Part shown: positions 53,533 to 61,872 of the stretch, piece by piece
How the letters are laid out: every line of letters begins with the position of its first letter
How positions within the stretch are numbered: the first letter of the stretch is position 1
From: Yersinia aldovae ATCC 35236
Lineage (GTDB): Bacteria; Pseudomonadota; Gammaproteobacteria; Enterobacterales; Enterobacteriaceae
Reading direction: 5' to 3'
NCBI RefSeq assembly: GCF_000173735.1
Contig: NZ_ACCB01000018.1
Span: 1 to 64,000 of the forward strand
Length of the DNA: 64,000 nucleotides
Made by a program: the position numbers and the translations under genes
Notes under the pieces: model-generated
What the model saw: the letters and a program-made list of their open reading frames with translations, nothing else
Database searches by the model: none
Told to the model about the DNA's origin: nothing

Positions 53533-54755
53533 GCCTCAGTCTGCCGGGTATCTATCTGTACAACCTATCAAGAGATAATCTTCCACCCGAAGATTATGAA
53601 CGTATAGTCAGTGCATATGCGGGCTGGTCACGGATTTGCCGTGAGTATGAGTTTGATGATGGTTACCATACCAGTCGTTATATTATTAACATGCGTGAAA
53701 GCCGATCTCACCATACCCAGGCTTCCTCTCGCGGGTCGCGTGAAAAAGAGAAACTGGAAAAAATGGTGTTTTCCGGTGACGTAGTCATGTTGAGTGATAT
53801 GCATGGCCCTGCAAAGCTCTTTCACATCAATGAAGAAGGTGTGCTGATTTGCACCGATCCGCTTGCTTTTCGTTTTGATGGTGCGAAAAGCATTACTACT
53901 GAATACAGTAAGTCGGTGAGTCGAAGGGATTATCGGCGCTCGGGAGGCAAACCACGGGCAACACAAGTTCAGCGTTTGGTACGTGCTTCTGCGCCGGATT
54001 TGCCAGAACCACAAGCCTTCCGTACGATTAACAGCAAGTCTGCGGGTCGTTTGCTGGCGGCTGGCGGAATTTACAACGGAAATGTTGAAGGCTTTGCGAA
54101 AACAGCTAAAGATTTAGGCGGTGATGCGGATAAAGGATTTGAGCAGGTGCTGAATAAGCAAACTGCCGGTGCTGCAATTGCTGTTGGCGCCTTACTTGGT
54201 GCCAAAAAAAGCGGAGCAGTTTCGTTAAAACAGCTTGATAAGCTGAAAGCTGTGTCAACGAAAGAATTGAAAGTGGTAGAAATAAAAGCTGGTGAAAAAG
54301 GCAGTTGGAGCAAATCGCTGAACAAGCCTGGTCCCAATACAATTTATAAAGTTGATGGAAATAAAATCTATCATACCGATGATCAAGGCCGGGTAAAGAT
54401 GGTCGAAGCCGACCTTACAGCGATGACCAAAGATCGTAATACCTATCAGCAACGTAAGGCTGGGAAAAGTGGTGATTCTGGTGATGAAGGCGGACATTTG
54501 CTCGCTAGCATCTTTGATGGGCCGGGAGAAAAGCTTAATCTTGTTCCGATGGATGCAAACCTGAACAAGGGAGTATGGAAAAAGATGGAGAATAGCTGGG
54601 CTAAGGCATTGGAAGATGGCAAGCCTGTTAAAGTGAAAATAAATCCAACGTACTCTGCAGATAGTACAAGACCTGATAAATTTACTGTAGAATATCAGAT
54701 TGGTAATGACAGGCCTGTCAGAGAAACGTATAAGAATACTCACGGCGGTAAATAA
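53529..54755 (+). CDS. Nuclease toxin with C-terminal DNA/RNA non-specific endonuclease domain
   Basis: The 408-residue product ends in a domain (about 265-402) of the Endonuclease_NS_2 type: TIYKVDGNKIYHTDDQGR, then DEGGHLLAS with the presumed catalytic His323, and NLVPMDANLNKGVW with the metal-binding Asn. Such His-Me finger nucleases are common tips of polymorphic toxins (CDI, T6SS, LXG, Rhs). The N-terminal 160 residues (MSLSLPGIYLYNLSRDNLPP on) are not recognised; residues 170-230 include a Gly/Ala-rich stretch that could contact a membrane. There is no signal peptide, PAAR, Rhs or haemagglutinin part, so delivery is unknown. The gene right after it looks like its immunity partner. The start ATG overlaps the stop of the short ORF upstream. 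Confidence 0.8.
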   Translation: MSLSLPGIYLYNLSRDNLPPEDYERIVSAYAGWSRICREYEFDDGYHTSRYIINMRESRSHHTQASSRGSREKEKLEKMVFSGDVVMLSDMHGPAKLFHINEEGVLICTDPLAFRFDGAKSITTEYSKSVSRRDYRRSGGKPRATQVQRLVRASAPDLPEPQAFRTINSKSAGRLLAAGGIYNGNVEGFAKTAKDLGGDADKGFEQVLNKQTAGAAIAVGALLGAKKSGAVSLKQLDKLKAVSTKELKVVEIKAGEKGSWSKSLNKPGPNTIYKVDGNKIYHTDDQGRVKMVEADLTAMTKDRNTYQQRKAGKSGDSGDEGGHLLASIFDGPGEKLNLVPMDANLNKGVWKKMENSWAKALEDGKPVKVKINPTYSADSTRPDKFTVEYQIGNDRPVRETYKNTHGGK

Positions 54756-54757
54756 TC

Positions 54758-55102
54758 ATGTCAATAGAAAATGATTTGTATGTACGTATTGGTGGTGTTC
54801 TTTACAATGAGGCACCAGAAAAGGCAAAAGTAATTTTACTGAATGCTGAGCTATCACCTGAAAATGATCACGCCAAGTTATTGTTTGATTATGTTGACAA
54901 TGAAGGCAATAAGGACTGGTTTTCCCCCGAAAATCCGCAGACAGACAGTGAATTAATGGATTGTTTGATTCAACTGCGCAACTACTATGTTGAAAATGAT
55001 CTGACCAATGGGCGTCCTGCATGGCGTAGTTGTGAAGTGAAGCTGAATGTTGAGAATATGAAATTAAGCATTGATTTTCAGTATGATGAGCTGGCAAGTT
55101 AA
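54758..55102 (+). CDS. Immunity protein, YezG/DUF600-like
   Basis: The acidic 114-residue product begins MSIENDLYVRIGGVLYNEAP and ends LSIDFQYDELAS. The pattern of an N-terminal IG..LY.E.P helix, a beta-sheet with LLFDYVDNEG and a final FQYDEL matches the YezG immunity family, which in Bacillus protects against nuclease toxins with the same C-terminal domain type. It starts two bases after the toxin stop, so co-translation is likely. The assignment rests on resemblance read by eye. Confidence 0.72.
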   Translation: MSIENDLYVRIGGVLYNEAPEKAKVILLNAELSPENDHAKLLFDYVDNEGNKDWFSPENPQTDSELMDCLIQLRNYYVENDLTNGRPAWRSCEVKLNVENMKLSIDFQYDELAS

Positions 55103-55329
55103 CTCTTAAAACAATAAATCAGCCCTTGGGTAACTATAAAATAAAGCATAGGATAATCTTGTGCTTTATTTAAATTGCGGGATTTATATTTTTCAGAGCA
55201 ATCATTTAGGATGGATGCCCCCTCATCTACCTTATCGTAGGATACAAATCCATCGTGCTCTAACGCACATATCCCCGGATGTTCACGAACGAAGTCATAG
55301 ACCGCTTGATTTTCCAACCCTTGCAGCAT
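55099..55329 (-). CDS. Unrecognised 76-residue ORF, likely a gene fragment
   Basis: The minus-strand frame (MLQGLENQAVYDFVREHPGI start) reads like real protein, with ALEHDGFVSYDKVDEGAS. No ribosome site precedes it, and homologous-looking residues (SRLAR) continue upstream of the ATG to a stop, so it seems to be the C-terminal remnant of a longer gene. The HDG motif recalls phage polymerase or replication proteins, but this is weak. It overlaps the end of the immunity gene by four bases. Confidence 0.35.
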   Translation of the reverse strand: MLQGLENQAVYDFVREHPGICALEHDGFVSYDKVDEGASILNDCSEKYKSRNLNKAQDYPMLYFIVTQGLIYCFKS

Positions 55330-55419
55330 ACGAGCTAACCTGCTTCACAGGCTGGCAAAGATCTGGCTGCGTGAACAACGGGTTCAAAAACTCCCCAAGA
55401 AAGCCGGGGCGGTTCATAA

Positions 55420-55480
55420 CCCATATCTAATAGCAGGTGAGTACTGAGGGACCAGCGAGTATTCAAACTAATATATTTAC
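55420..55480. repeat. Diverged copy of the toxin-leader sequence
   Basis: CATATCTAAT (55426 region) and the following CTGAGGGACC..GAGTATTC..CTAATAT match 53400-53460, where CATATCTAAT, CTGAGGGAAC, GAGTATCC and ATAATAT occur in the same spacing; about two thirds of positions agree. The copy lacks the ATG. It looks like the start of a lost second module behind the immunity gene. Confidence 0.55.
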
Positions 55481-55567
55481 TGGCCCCATCCCCTGCAAAA
55501 AAGCCAGCGGGGTTACCCACTGGCTTTGGAACTGACGAATCTGATAGCCGCTTAATCTTTTAACGGC

Positions 55568-55594
55568 AGACTAACGCTAAAAGGGCGTTAGTCT
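55568..55594. terminator. Terminator-like hairpin at the 3' end of the inverse autotransporter gene
   Basis: AGACTAACGC (55568-55577) pairs perfectly with GCGTTAGTCT (55585-55594). It lies eleven bases past the stop of the leftward gene; the T tract is short. Confidence 0.65.
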
Positions 55595-55604
55595 AATAGA
55601 CCGA

Positions 55605-58600
55605 TTATCTTACGCACATATAAGGTAACGTTGAGTTACCGCCAGCATGTGATACCCCGGTGTTCGGATGGAAATCTTCACCACTGGTTGACGTCCACAT
55701 AATTGATGCAGAAGGGAAATCAGGATAATTATTCAGATTCCCCCATTCACCAAAGAAAGTCCCGATACTGCGGGTTGTCCCACCGGTCGACAGCTCACTA
55801 CTTGCAGGTAATCTCATCCCGTCAGCAATACATGCACTATTGGCAGCAGCCCAAGTTACGGAGGTGGCGTTAAATTGGCCTACCCAGGAGTTTAACGCAA
55901 ACTGATAAGTGAATACTTTACTCTTATCTTGTTTCCAGGTGGCTGTAATGGTTACTGTTCCAGTAGGGTAATTGTCAAGATTAACCAAACCTGAGGCGCT
56001 GACACTGATGTTAGTATCACTGCTGGCCCACTCATAATCGCTATTATTGGCAACACTGCCATGTGGTGCTAATTGGAAGTTGGCGTTTTTAAACCCAGTA
56101 GTTGGGAAACCACTGCTAGCATTGAAGCCGCTATAAGCATTCACCGGCGTATTCAGTGTTGCTTTAGCGAAATCAGGATAGAACGTCACCTCTTTATCAT
56201 GAGAACTGCTTACCCCGGCAGGGTTAGTCATCGCCGCGGTTACCGTACTGATAGTACCACCCACATTGGTCATGGTGAGGTCGGTTACTGCTTTACCATC
56301 AGTATCTGTTTGGACTGACGCGTTTTTTACCGTTACACCATTGGTCGCATTGAAAGTCACGGTCATGTTAGGGACGGGATTCCCCAGTTTGTCCAGCACG
56401 ATGGCTTGTACTTTGTTAGTACCGCTACCTGCGGTTTGACCATTCACTTCCACGGTAAAGTTATCAGCGGTAATGGCTGCTGTGGTGGTATCAACGATAA
56501 AGTTTACCTCTACCGTTTGTTCCATCCCATTAAGGCTTGCTGTTACCGTATAGTTACCCGCCTTGGTGCTGATGATTTTCGCTGTTGCGACACCCTGAGC
56601 ATCGGTAGTGGTAAATTCACTGATAGTTGCATTGCTAACTGTGCTGAAAGCCACATTGACATTAGGCACGGTGTTACCGAACTTATCTACCACCGTCAGT
56701 TTTACCTCATTGGCGCTGGCACCATCGGCAGGTTGACCATCAGTAACCAACTGTAGTTTATGCTCAGCGCTGCCATCCAGAGTGGCACTGCCAACATCGG
56801 CGATAAAGTTCACATCAACCTGCTGTGTTTCACCGTTCAGTTCGGCTTTAACGGTGTAGCTATCAGTCTTAGAACTGGTGATAGTCGCAGTTGCTATCCC
56901 TTGCTTATCACTCGCTGTCGTCGCAACAATATTAGCATTGGTATCAACGGTGAAATTGACGTCAACACCGGATAATTTATTGCCATAAGCGTCAACAACG
57001 ACCGCTTTCACCTGGTTGGTTGTCACATTATCCGCAACGCTACCATTGGTCACAATTTCCAGACTGTTCTCTTGTATAGTCGCGGTGCCCTCATCGGCAG
57101 TCATGGTCACTTTAGTTTTCACATCACTTAATGGCACACCATTAATCAGAGCGCTGATATTAACCAGTTGTGGTTTACTGCCTGCGGTGAGCGTGGCCTG
57201 ATAAACCCCCGGTGCTGGCTCGCTGATTGGCGTTATCGAATGTTCGACACTTTCCAATGGCGCGGAACGTGCCACTCTGGCGCGTTTCGACTCAGGCAAT
57301 TGTGCCAATTCAAGAGAGAATGCCAGTTGATCGGCAATACCCGTAATCGGTTGGTTATTATTGTCCTTAATATTAAGTTCAATAACACTGCTCGCGACGG
57401 CATTTGCCGGCAGAGAAGCGGGTGACGCTGTCAGGCCAGAAGCATCAGTATTCACACCATAGCTATCTACCACGATATCGCTGTAAGCAACGGGAGAAGC
57501 ATTACCCAAGGTATCGTAAGCGATAGCACTAATACGATAAGTGTTATTACCCTCACCACCAGACAGATAGTTTGGTAATGTTATCTGCCAATTATTGCCG
57601 CTACCGGTTATTTTCCCACCCGCGAGCGTCAAGGCACTGGCTTCCCATTCAATACGGTCAATACCTTGCTGTGCCGTGGCGTTTGCCACTAATGGCATTG
57701 TTTGTCTTGCAGCACCATTAACACGCCCTGGTAACTCTAGGGTAACCTTATTCTGCTTGCGGTATTTCATAACAATCTGATTATTACGATCCACCAGATT
57801 ATAGCGACTACCAATGAGGCTACGCTTAATTGCGACTGCATCAGAGTCGAGCTGATTTGCCAAAGGGGTGCCAAATGCGTAGTTAAAACCAAGATTAAAG
57901 CGGGTGTCATTCATTCCTGCGCGTCCCATTTTATGGTCGACACCGACAGTAAATAAAGGAATTGGGGTATAATTCACCCCCATAGTGACCGCAAGAGGGT
58001 TTTTCTGACGGTTATCTACACCAAACAAGCCAACTTCATCACCAAAATATTGCTCATATATCAGCTTACCCCCCAATTGTGGCAACGCTGGTAAATAAGC
58101 TTCACTGCGTAAATCAAAGCCGTTTGCGACTTTTTCATCATACTTATCCAGATCTGGCGAATTCTTCCAACCACTGACACCAAAATAACCGTTAGCTGAC
58201 AGATTAATAAAATCACGACCATATTCAGCACCGACGCCAATACGGGTATGGCTATAACTTGCATCATGATCAATAAACAGGTTGTAGCCCAGCATTTGCT
58301 GTGCAAAGAAATGACGCTGGCCCAACCCAAAGTTCAATGTCACGCGGTCATCAATATAACGGCCACCCAACTGAGTAAAGGTAAGCAAATCTGGGCTATC
58401 GGTCAGTGGCAGCAACACATCTAACTGACTACCTTTTAGGCTCAATTTTTCATCCAGATTGAGTTGTACTTTCGCACTACCAAACTGATTAAACCACTTT
58501 TGCAATGCTTCATTACCGGCACTGGTGGCGGCACCGCGCGCAATGGAACTCGCTTGTTTGGCTGAATCACCCTCCGATAATATTGATGCTAAACGTGTTG

Positions 58601-58814
58601 CTGCATCGGCGGTAGACTGTTCAGCTTGTGAGGCAGAATGCTGTGTCTCGCCCGAGCCTTCGACGTTTTCTGCCGCCATTACCGCAGGGGTAAAAGCAAT
58701 ACTCAAAGGAAATATGGTCTGGATGACAATATTTGCCCAGACTACTGATTTAGAAATTCTGGCTTTATTTAACTGTTTTGTTTGATGCAGTGATGATACG
58801 CGATGTAAGCTCAT
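55605..58814 (-). CDS. Inverse autotransporter adhesin, invasin/intimin family
   Basis: The 1069-residue product is built like invasin and intimin. It has a long signal region (about 1-47, ending AVMA), a linker, an N-terminal beta-barrel (about 105-345, with the QLGGRYIDDRVTLNFGLGQR and DHDASYSHTRIGVGAEYG stretches), then exported bacterial Ig-like domains (about 455-572, 575-670, 679-772, 778-878, plus a Big_2-like module at 915-970) and a C-terminal C-type-lectin-like cap (977-1069) with Cys995 and Cys1067 placed to form a disulfide. There is no LysM domain before the barrel. It should anchor in the outer membrane and present the lectin-like tip for host or surface binding. The exact orthologue (Ifp, InvC, InvD, Inv-like) cannot be named from reading alone. 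Confidence 0.9.
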   Translation of the reverse strand: MSLHRVSSLHQTKQLNKARISKSVVWANIVIQTIFPLSIAFTPAVMAAENVEGSGETQHSASQAEQSTADAATRLASILSEGDSAKQASSIARGAATSAGNEALQKWFNQFGSAKVQLNLDEKLSLKGSQLDVLLPLTDSPDLLTFTQLGGRYIDDRVTLNFGLGQRHFFAQQMLGYNLFIDHDASYSHTRIGVGAEYGRDFINLSANGYFGVSGWKNSPDLDKYDEKVANGFDLRSEAYLPALPQLGGKLIYEQYFGDEVGLFGVDNRQKNPLAVTMGVNYTPIPLFTVGVDHKMGRAGMNDTRFNLGFNYAFGTPLANQLDSDAVAIKRSLIGSRYNLVDRNNQIVMKYRKQNKVTLELPGRVNGAARQTMPLVANATAQQGIDRIEWEASALTLAGGKITGSGNNWQITLPNYLSGGEGNNTYRISAIAYDTLGNASPVAYSDIVVDSYGVNTDASGLTASPASLPANAVASSVIELNIKDNNNQPITGIADQLAFSLELAQLPESKRARVARSAPLESVEHSITPISEPAPGVYQATLTAGSKPQLVNISALINGVPLSDVKTKVTMTADEGTATIQENSLEIVTNGSVADNVTTNQVKAVVVDAYGNKLSGVDVNFTVDTNANIVATTASDKQGIATATITSSKTDSYTVKAELNGETQQVDVNFIADVGSATLDGSAEHKLQLVTDGQPADGASANEVKLTVVDKFGNTVPNVNVAFSTVSNATISEFTTTDAQGVATAKIISTKAGNYTVTASLNGMEQTVEVNFIVDTTTAAITADNFTVEVNGQTAGSGTNKVQAIVLDKLGNPVPNMTVTFNATNGVTVKNASVQTDTDGKAVTDLTMTNVGGTISTVTAAMTNPAGVSSSHDKEVTFYPDFAKATLNTPVNAYSGFNASSGFPTTGFKNANFQLAPHGSVANNSDYEWASSDTNISVSASGLVNLDNYPTGTVTITATWKQDKSKVFTYQFALNSWVGQFNATSVTWAAANSACIADGMRLPASSELSTGGTTRSIGTFFGEWGNLNNYPDFPSASIMWTSTSGEDFHPNTGVSHAGGNSTLPYMCVR

Positions 58815-59520
58815 ACTTATTTATGCTCTATAAGTCAATAATTAATAATAAAATAACAAACGGTGCTTATTTGTATTTTTATTTATGAATTAAACGGCAT
58901 TACTCCGATGTATCAAATACGGGAGATCCGCCATAGAAATGGTGAAGTTGTTGTGACTGAAGTCTGTGATTGAATGTTTATTAGCAATAGATAAAAACAG
59001 TCATATTAAGGCTCGTCGGTATTAACACCTATACTCAAGAGGTAATATGATTGATTTAATAGTTCTTTACTAATAAAACAAGCACATACTATATTGCTAT
59101 CACAGCAAGTTTATTGCTACATCCAGTTGTGCTGGATTAAATTACAAGAGGTACATTTGTGACACCATGCGTTAATCTAAGTTACAAACCTGATGGGCTA
59201 TTAAACATCATGTAACATACTTTATATATGGGAACACAAGAGAACTTTATGTGGGATTTTTCCTACATGAAGTTCAATGTAAGATTTTTCTATTACTATC
59301 AGGTGTATATCTAAAGCCACTTATTATAAATGGGTATTTATCTAATAAGCTATAATAACATTTAAAAGTAAGTCTGTTTCAGATATTAACCGAGCATAAT
59401 TCTTAAAGTAAGGGCGCGTATTAATAATGAATGTACTTTATTAATCTAACTTTGGCATCATATTAGATAGACCAAAATTTCTCTTGCCATCCCATGCAAT
59501 TCTATTGAGAACCACAGGCA
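58815..59520. other. A/T-rich region upstream of the adhesin gene
   Basis: About 700 bases, strongly A/T-rich, with no gene. It must carry the leftward promoter of the adhesin. Such A/T-rich upstream DNA is a usual target of H-NS silencing in enteric adhesin genes; no specific operator is visible to me. Confidence 0.4.
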
Positions 59521-59739
59521 ACTAACGCTATTGAAGCAATAAACTCCGGTGACAAAGATAAAACTGATAGCGGTGAATACCCAGCGTTAAGATTTACCGT
59601 TAGCGTGATGGGGGTTAAACCGCTGTTATTGTTAGGCCAGTACACCAACGCGTCCGGGCAAACAATAAATACAGGGTTATCGGTATTATCAGGTCAGGAT
59701 AAGCGTTCTATCACTATTTCGGGTTCATTTTTGTCATAA
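59521..59739 (+). pseudogene. Integrase N-terminal relic
   Basis: The frame 59521-59739 reads TNAIEAINSGDKDKTDSGEY then PALRFTVSVMGVKP. It aligns with AIEAMKPGDKDKADTGENRG and following LRLTCGATGVKT of the integrase at 51946-53257. After GVKP the similarity ends and a stop follows 39 codons later; no start codon is present. It is a decayed second copy of an integrase N-terminus, on the other side of the toxin and adhesin genes. Confidence 0.6.
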
Positions 59740-59826
59740 AAATAAGTTGTTACGAGAGAATTTGTTCTATGATCGAGTGCGCGCCCTCAGCTTGTTTATT
59801 CGGGGCTGCTCACAAAGGAGAACGCT

Positions 59827-60413
59827 ATGTCTCACATGCCATTAATTCAGCTCCCCCCTACTCATGGCGAAGGTTGCCTCTGTAATAGCCCGGCGTTTGT
59901 ACGCATCAATACCGTATTTTCCCAGAAAGCGGCGCAATCAACACCTATCACGGCAGCGGCTGTTGCAGCGGCTGTACCGGGAGCAAAACCACAAAAAAGA
60001 GATATTGCTGCTAATGCGGTGCGCGTGATGGCTTTTATTAATGTTCGCGTTTTTGATGGCGTTTCAGACAAACTACGAGACGGGTTGCGGGTATTAGTAG
60101 AAGGCAACTATTTGATGCCCGGCTGGCAACCCGGCAAGGGGCACAATTAGCCAAGTTGACGCGGTGGTATTCACCGCTTGAAATTCTCAAGATGGCGACC
60201 TGTATTAACGCTGAACTTTGTGCTTTTTCTGGCCCGAGAAACCCTTATCCCGGGAAATTAGGTGTGGTGGAAAATGGCGCGTTGGCTGATCTGATTGTGG
60301 TTGATGGCAATCCTCTGGATGATATCCAACTTGTAGCCCAGCCAGATAAAGCATTTAGAGTCATTATGAAATATGGGCAAATTTTCAAAAATACGCTGGG
60401 AAGTGATCATTAG
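59827..60413 (+). pseudogene. Amidohydrolase remnant with internal deletion
   Basis: The first frame (59827-60150, MSHMPLIQLPPTHGEG start) ends in FINVRVFDGVSDKLRDGLRV then LVEGN, the beginning of a metal-dependent amidohydrolase. From about 60130 another frame reads RQGAQLAKLTRWYSPLEILK, LGVVENGALADLIVVDGNPL and VIMKYGQIFKNT, the C-terminal end of the same family. The middle, including the HxH metal site and catalytic Asp, is missing, so roughly 300 residues were lost and the frame shifted. The product cannot be active. Confidence 0.8.
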
Positions 60414-60477
60414 CGGTTTTTTATGATGACAAACCCTGACTTCTGGTAGGGTGGCGCCAGTTAATTGAGGTTGTTCA

Positions 60478-60813
60478 ATGAATAATATGACTTCCCTTAG
60501 GAAGCAGCCGTGGTTTTTCTTCAGGTTGTTAAGTTGTGCAAAGCAGAATTTATGGTGTGGGATATGGGTTCTGTTATCGGCTATCGCCCTGAGTGGTTGC
60601 TCAGGTGCTGCGGCGCCCTCATTTTCGCTAGTGGGTTCCTATTTCCCTTCCTGGATGGCTTGCGCTTTTATCGGAATAATCACGGCGGTGATTGCTCGTG
60701 TTCTGTTTATTCGTGCCGGTATTGATGAGGTGCTGCCGTTGCGGTTGTTGGTGTATGTCTGCCTGGCGCTTGCTGTGGCATTCATCTGTTCCCTGTTACT
60801 GTTTACGCGATGA
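60478..60813 (+). CDS. ytcA: YtcA-family small lipoprotein
   Basis: The 111-residue product has an N-terminal signal with lipobox ALSGC (Cys about 41), then two hydrophobic segments. This fits YtcA, the small lipoprotein encoded first in the E. coli ytcA-mdtN-mdtO-mdtP efflux cluster. Its role is unknown. mdtN starts directly after its stop. A TTGAGG ribosome-like site lies upstream of the ATG. Confidence 0.8.
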   Translation: MNNMTSLRKQPWFFFRLLSCAKQNLWCGIWVLLSAIALSGCSGAAAPSFSLVGSYFPSWMACAFIGIITAVIARVLFIRAGIDEVLPLRLLVYVCLALAVAFICSLLLFTR

Positions 60814-61872
60814 ATGATGAATATGAATAAACTACAAGGGAGTGGGCGCAAGCGGCAACTGGCGCTGATTGTTGCTGGCGTTATCATTGCTGCCGCCGTG
60901 ATTTTTGGTTGGCTGTCTGTGCGGCAGACCACACTGAATCCGTTATCTGAAGATGCCGAACTGGGAGCGAGCGTGGTGCATATTGCCAGCTCGGTTCCAG
61001 GCCGTATCATTTCAGTCAATGTGGAGGAGAACAGCAAAGTCCGGCGTGGCGATTTGTTGTTTTCCATTGAGCCGAACCTTTACCGTTTGCGAGTCGAGCA
61101 AGCGCAGGCTGAGTTGAAAATGGCAGAAGCTGCCCGCGATACCCAGCGACGCACCGTGATCGCAGAGCAGTCCAACGCAGCAATTACCAATGAACAGATT
61201 GTTCGGGCGCAAGCCAATCTCAAATTAGCCACTCAGACGTTGGCTCGCTTACAACCGCTGCTCCCCAAAGGCTATGTCACCGCCCAGCAGGTAGATGATG
61301 CCGTGACGGCGAAACATGATGCCGAAGTCAGCCTAAAACAGGCATTAAAACAGTCATTTGCCGCTGAGGCATTGGTCAGCAGCACCGCCGCTGCTGAAGC
61401 GCTGGTGGTGGCGCGCCGCGCGGCACTGGCTATTGCTGAACGGGAACTGGCCAATACACAAATTCGTGCGCCTCACGATGGCCGGGTTGTCGGGTTGATT
61501 GTCTCTGCCGGGGAGTTTGTCATCCCGGATCAGGCTATTTTTACGCTTATCAATACCGAACATTGGCATGCTGTGGCATTTTTCCGCGAAACGGAGTTGA
61601 AGCATATCAAGGTGGGGGATTGCGCTACCGTCTATGTTATGGCTGACAGGCAGCGTGTCATTCAGGGGCGGGTCGAGGGGATTGGCTGGGGCGTGAGTTC
61701 TGAAGATATGTTGAATATCCCGCGTGGCCTGCCTTATGTACCGAAATCATTAAACTGGGTGCGTGTTGTCCAGCGCTTTCCTGTGAGAATCAGCCTGGAA
61801 AAACCGCCGGAGGACCTGATGCGAATCGGGGCGACTGCTGTGGTTATCGTGCGAAATGACGAGGGTTGCTGA
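60814..61872 (+). CDS. mdtN: Membrane fusion protein of an MdtNOP-type efflux system
   Basis: The 352-residue product has one N-terminal membrane segment (about 14-34), biotinyl-lipoyl-like halves (SSVPGRIISVNVEENSKVRRG and TQIRAPHDGRVVGLIVSAGE), a coiled-coil hairpin between them and an HlyD-type beta-barrel (HWHAVAFFRETELKHIKVGD). The stretch SLNWVRVVQRFPVRI is typical of MdtN. It should bridge inner-membrane MdtO and an outer membrane channel. In E. coli the homologous system has been linked to puromycin, acriflavine and sulfa-drug efflux; the substrate here is an inference. It overlaps mdtO by 17 bases. Confidence 0.85.
   Translation: MMNMNKLQGSGRKRQLALIVAGVIIAAAVIFGWLSVRQTTLNPLSEDAELGASVVHIASSVPGRIISVNVEENSKVRRGDLLFSIEPNLYRLRVEQAQAELKMAEAARDTQRRTVIAEQSNAAITNEQIVRAQANLKLATQTLARLQPLLPKGYVTAQQVDDAVTAKHDAEVSLKQALKQSFAAEALVSSTAAAEALVVARRAALAIAERELANTQIRAPHDGRVVGLIVSAGEFVIPDQAIFTLINTEHWHAVAFFRETELKHIKVGDCATVYVMADRQRVIQGRVEGIGWGVSSEDMLNIPRGLPYVPKSLNWVRVVQRFPVRISLEKPPEDLMRIGATAVVIVRNDEGC

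Noticed and set aside
58815..59826. tRNA gene as attachment site for the accessory region
   Set aside because: I looked for tRNA-like cloverleaf ends near both island edges and found none; the insertion site remains undefined.
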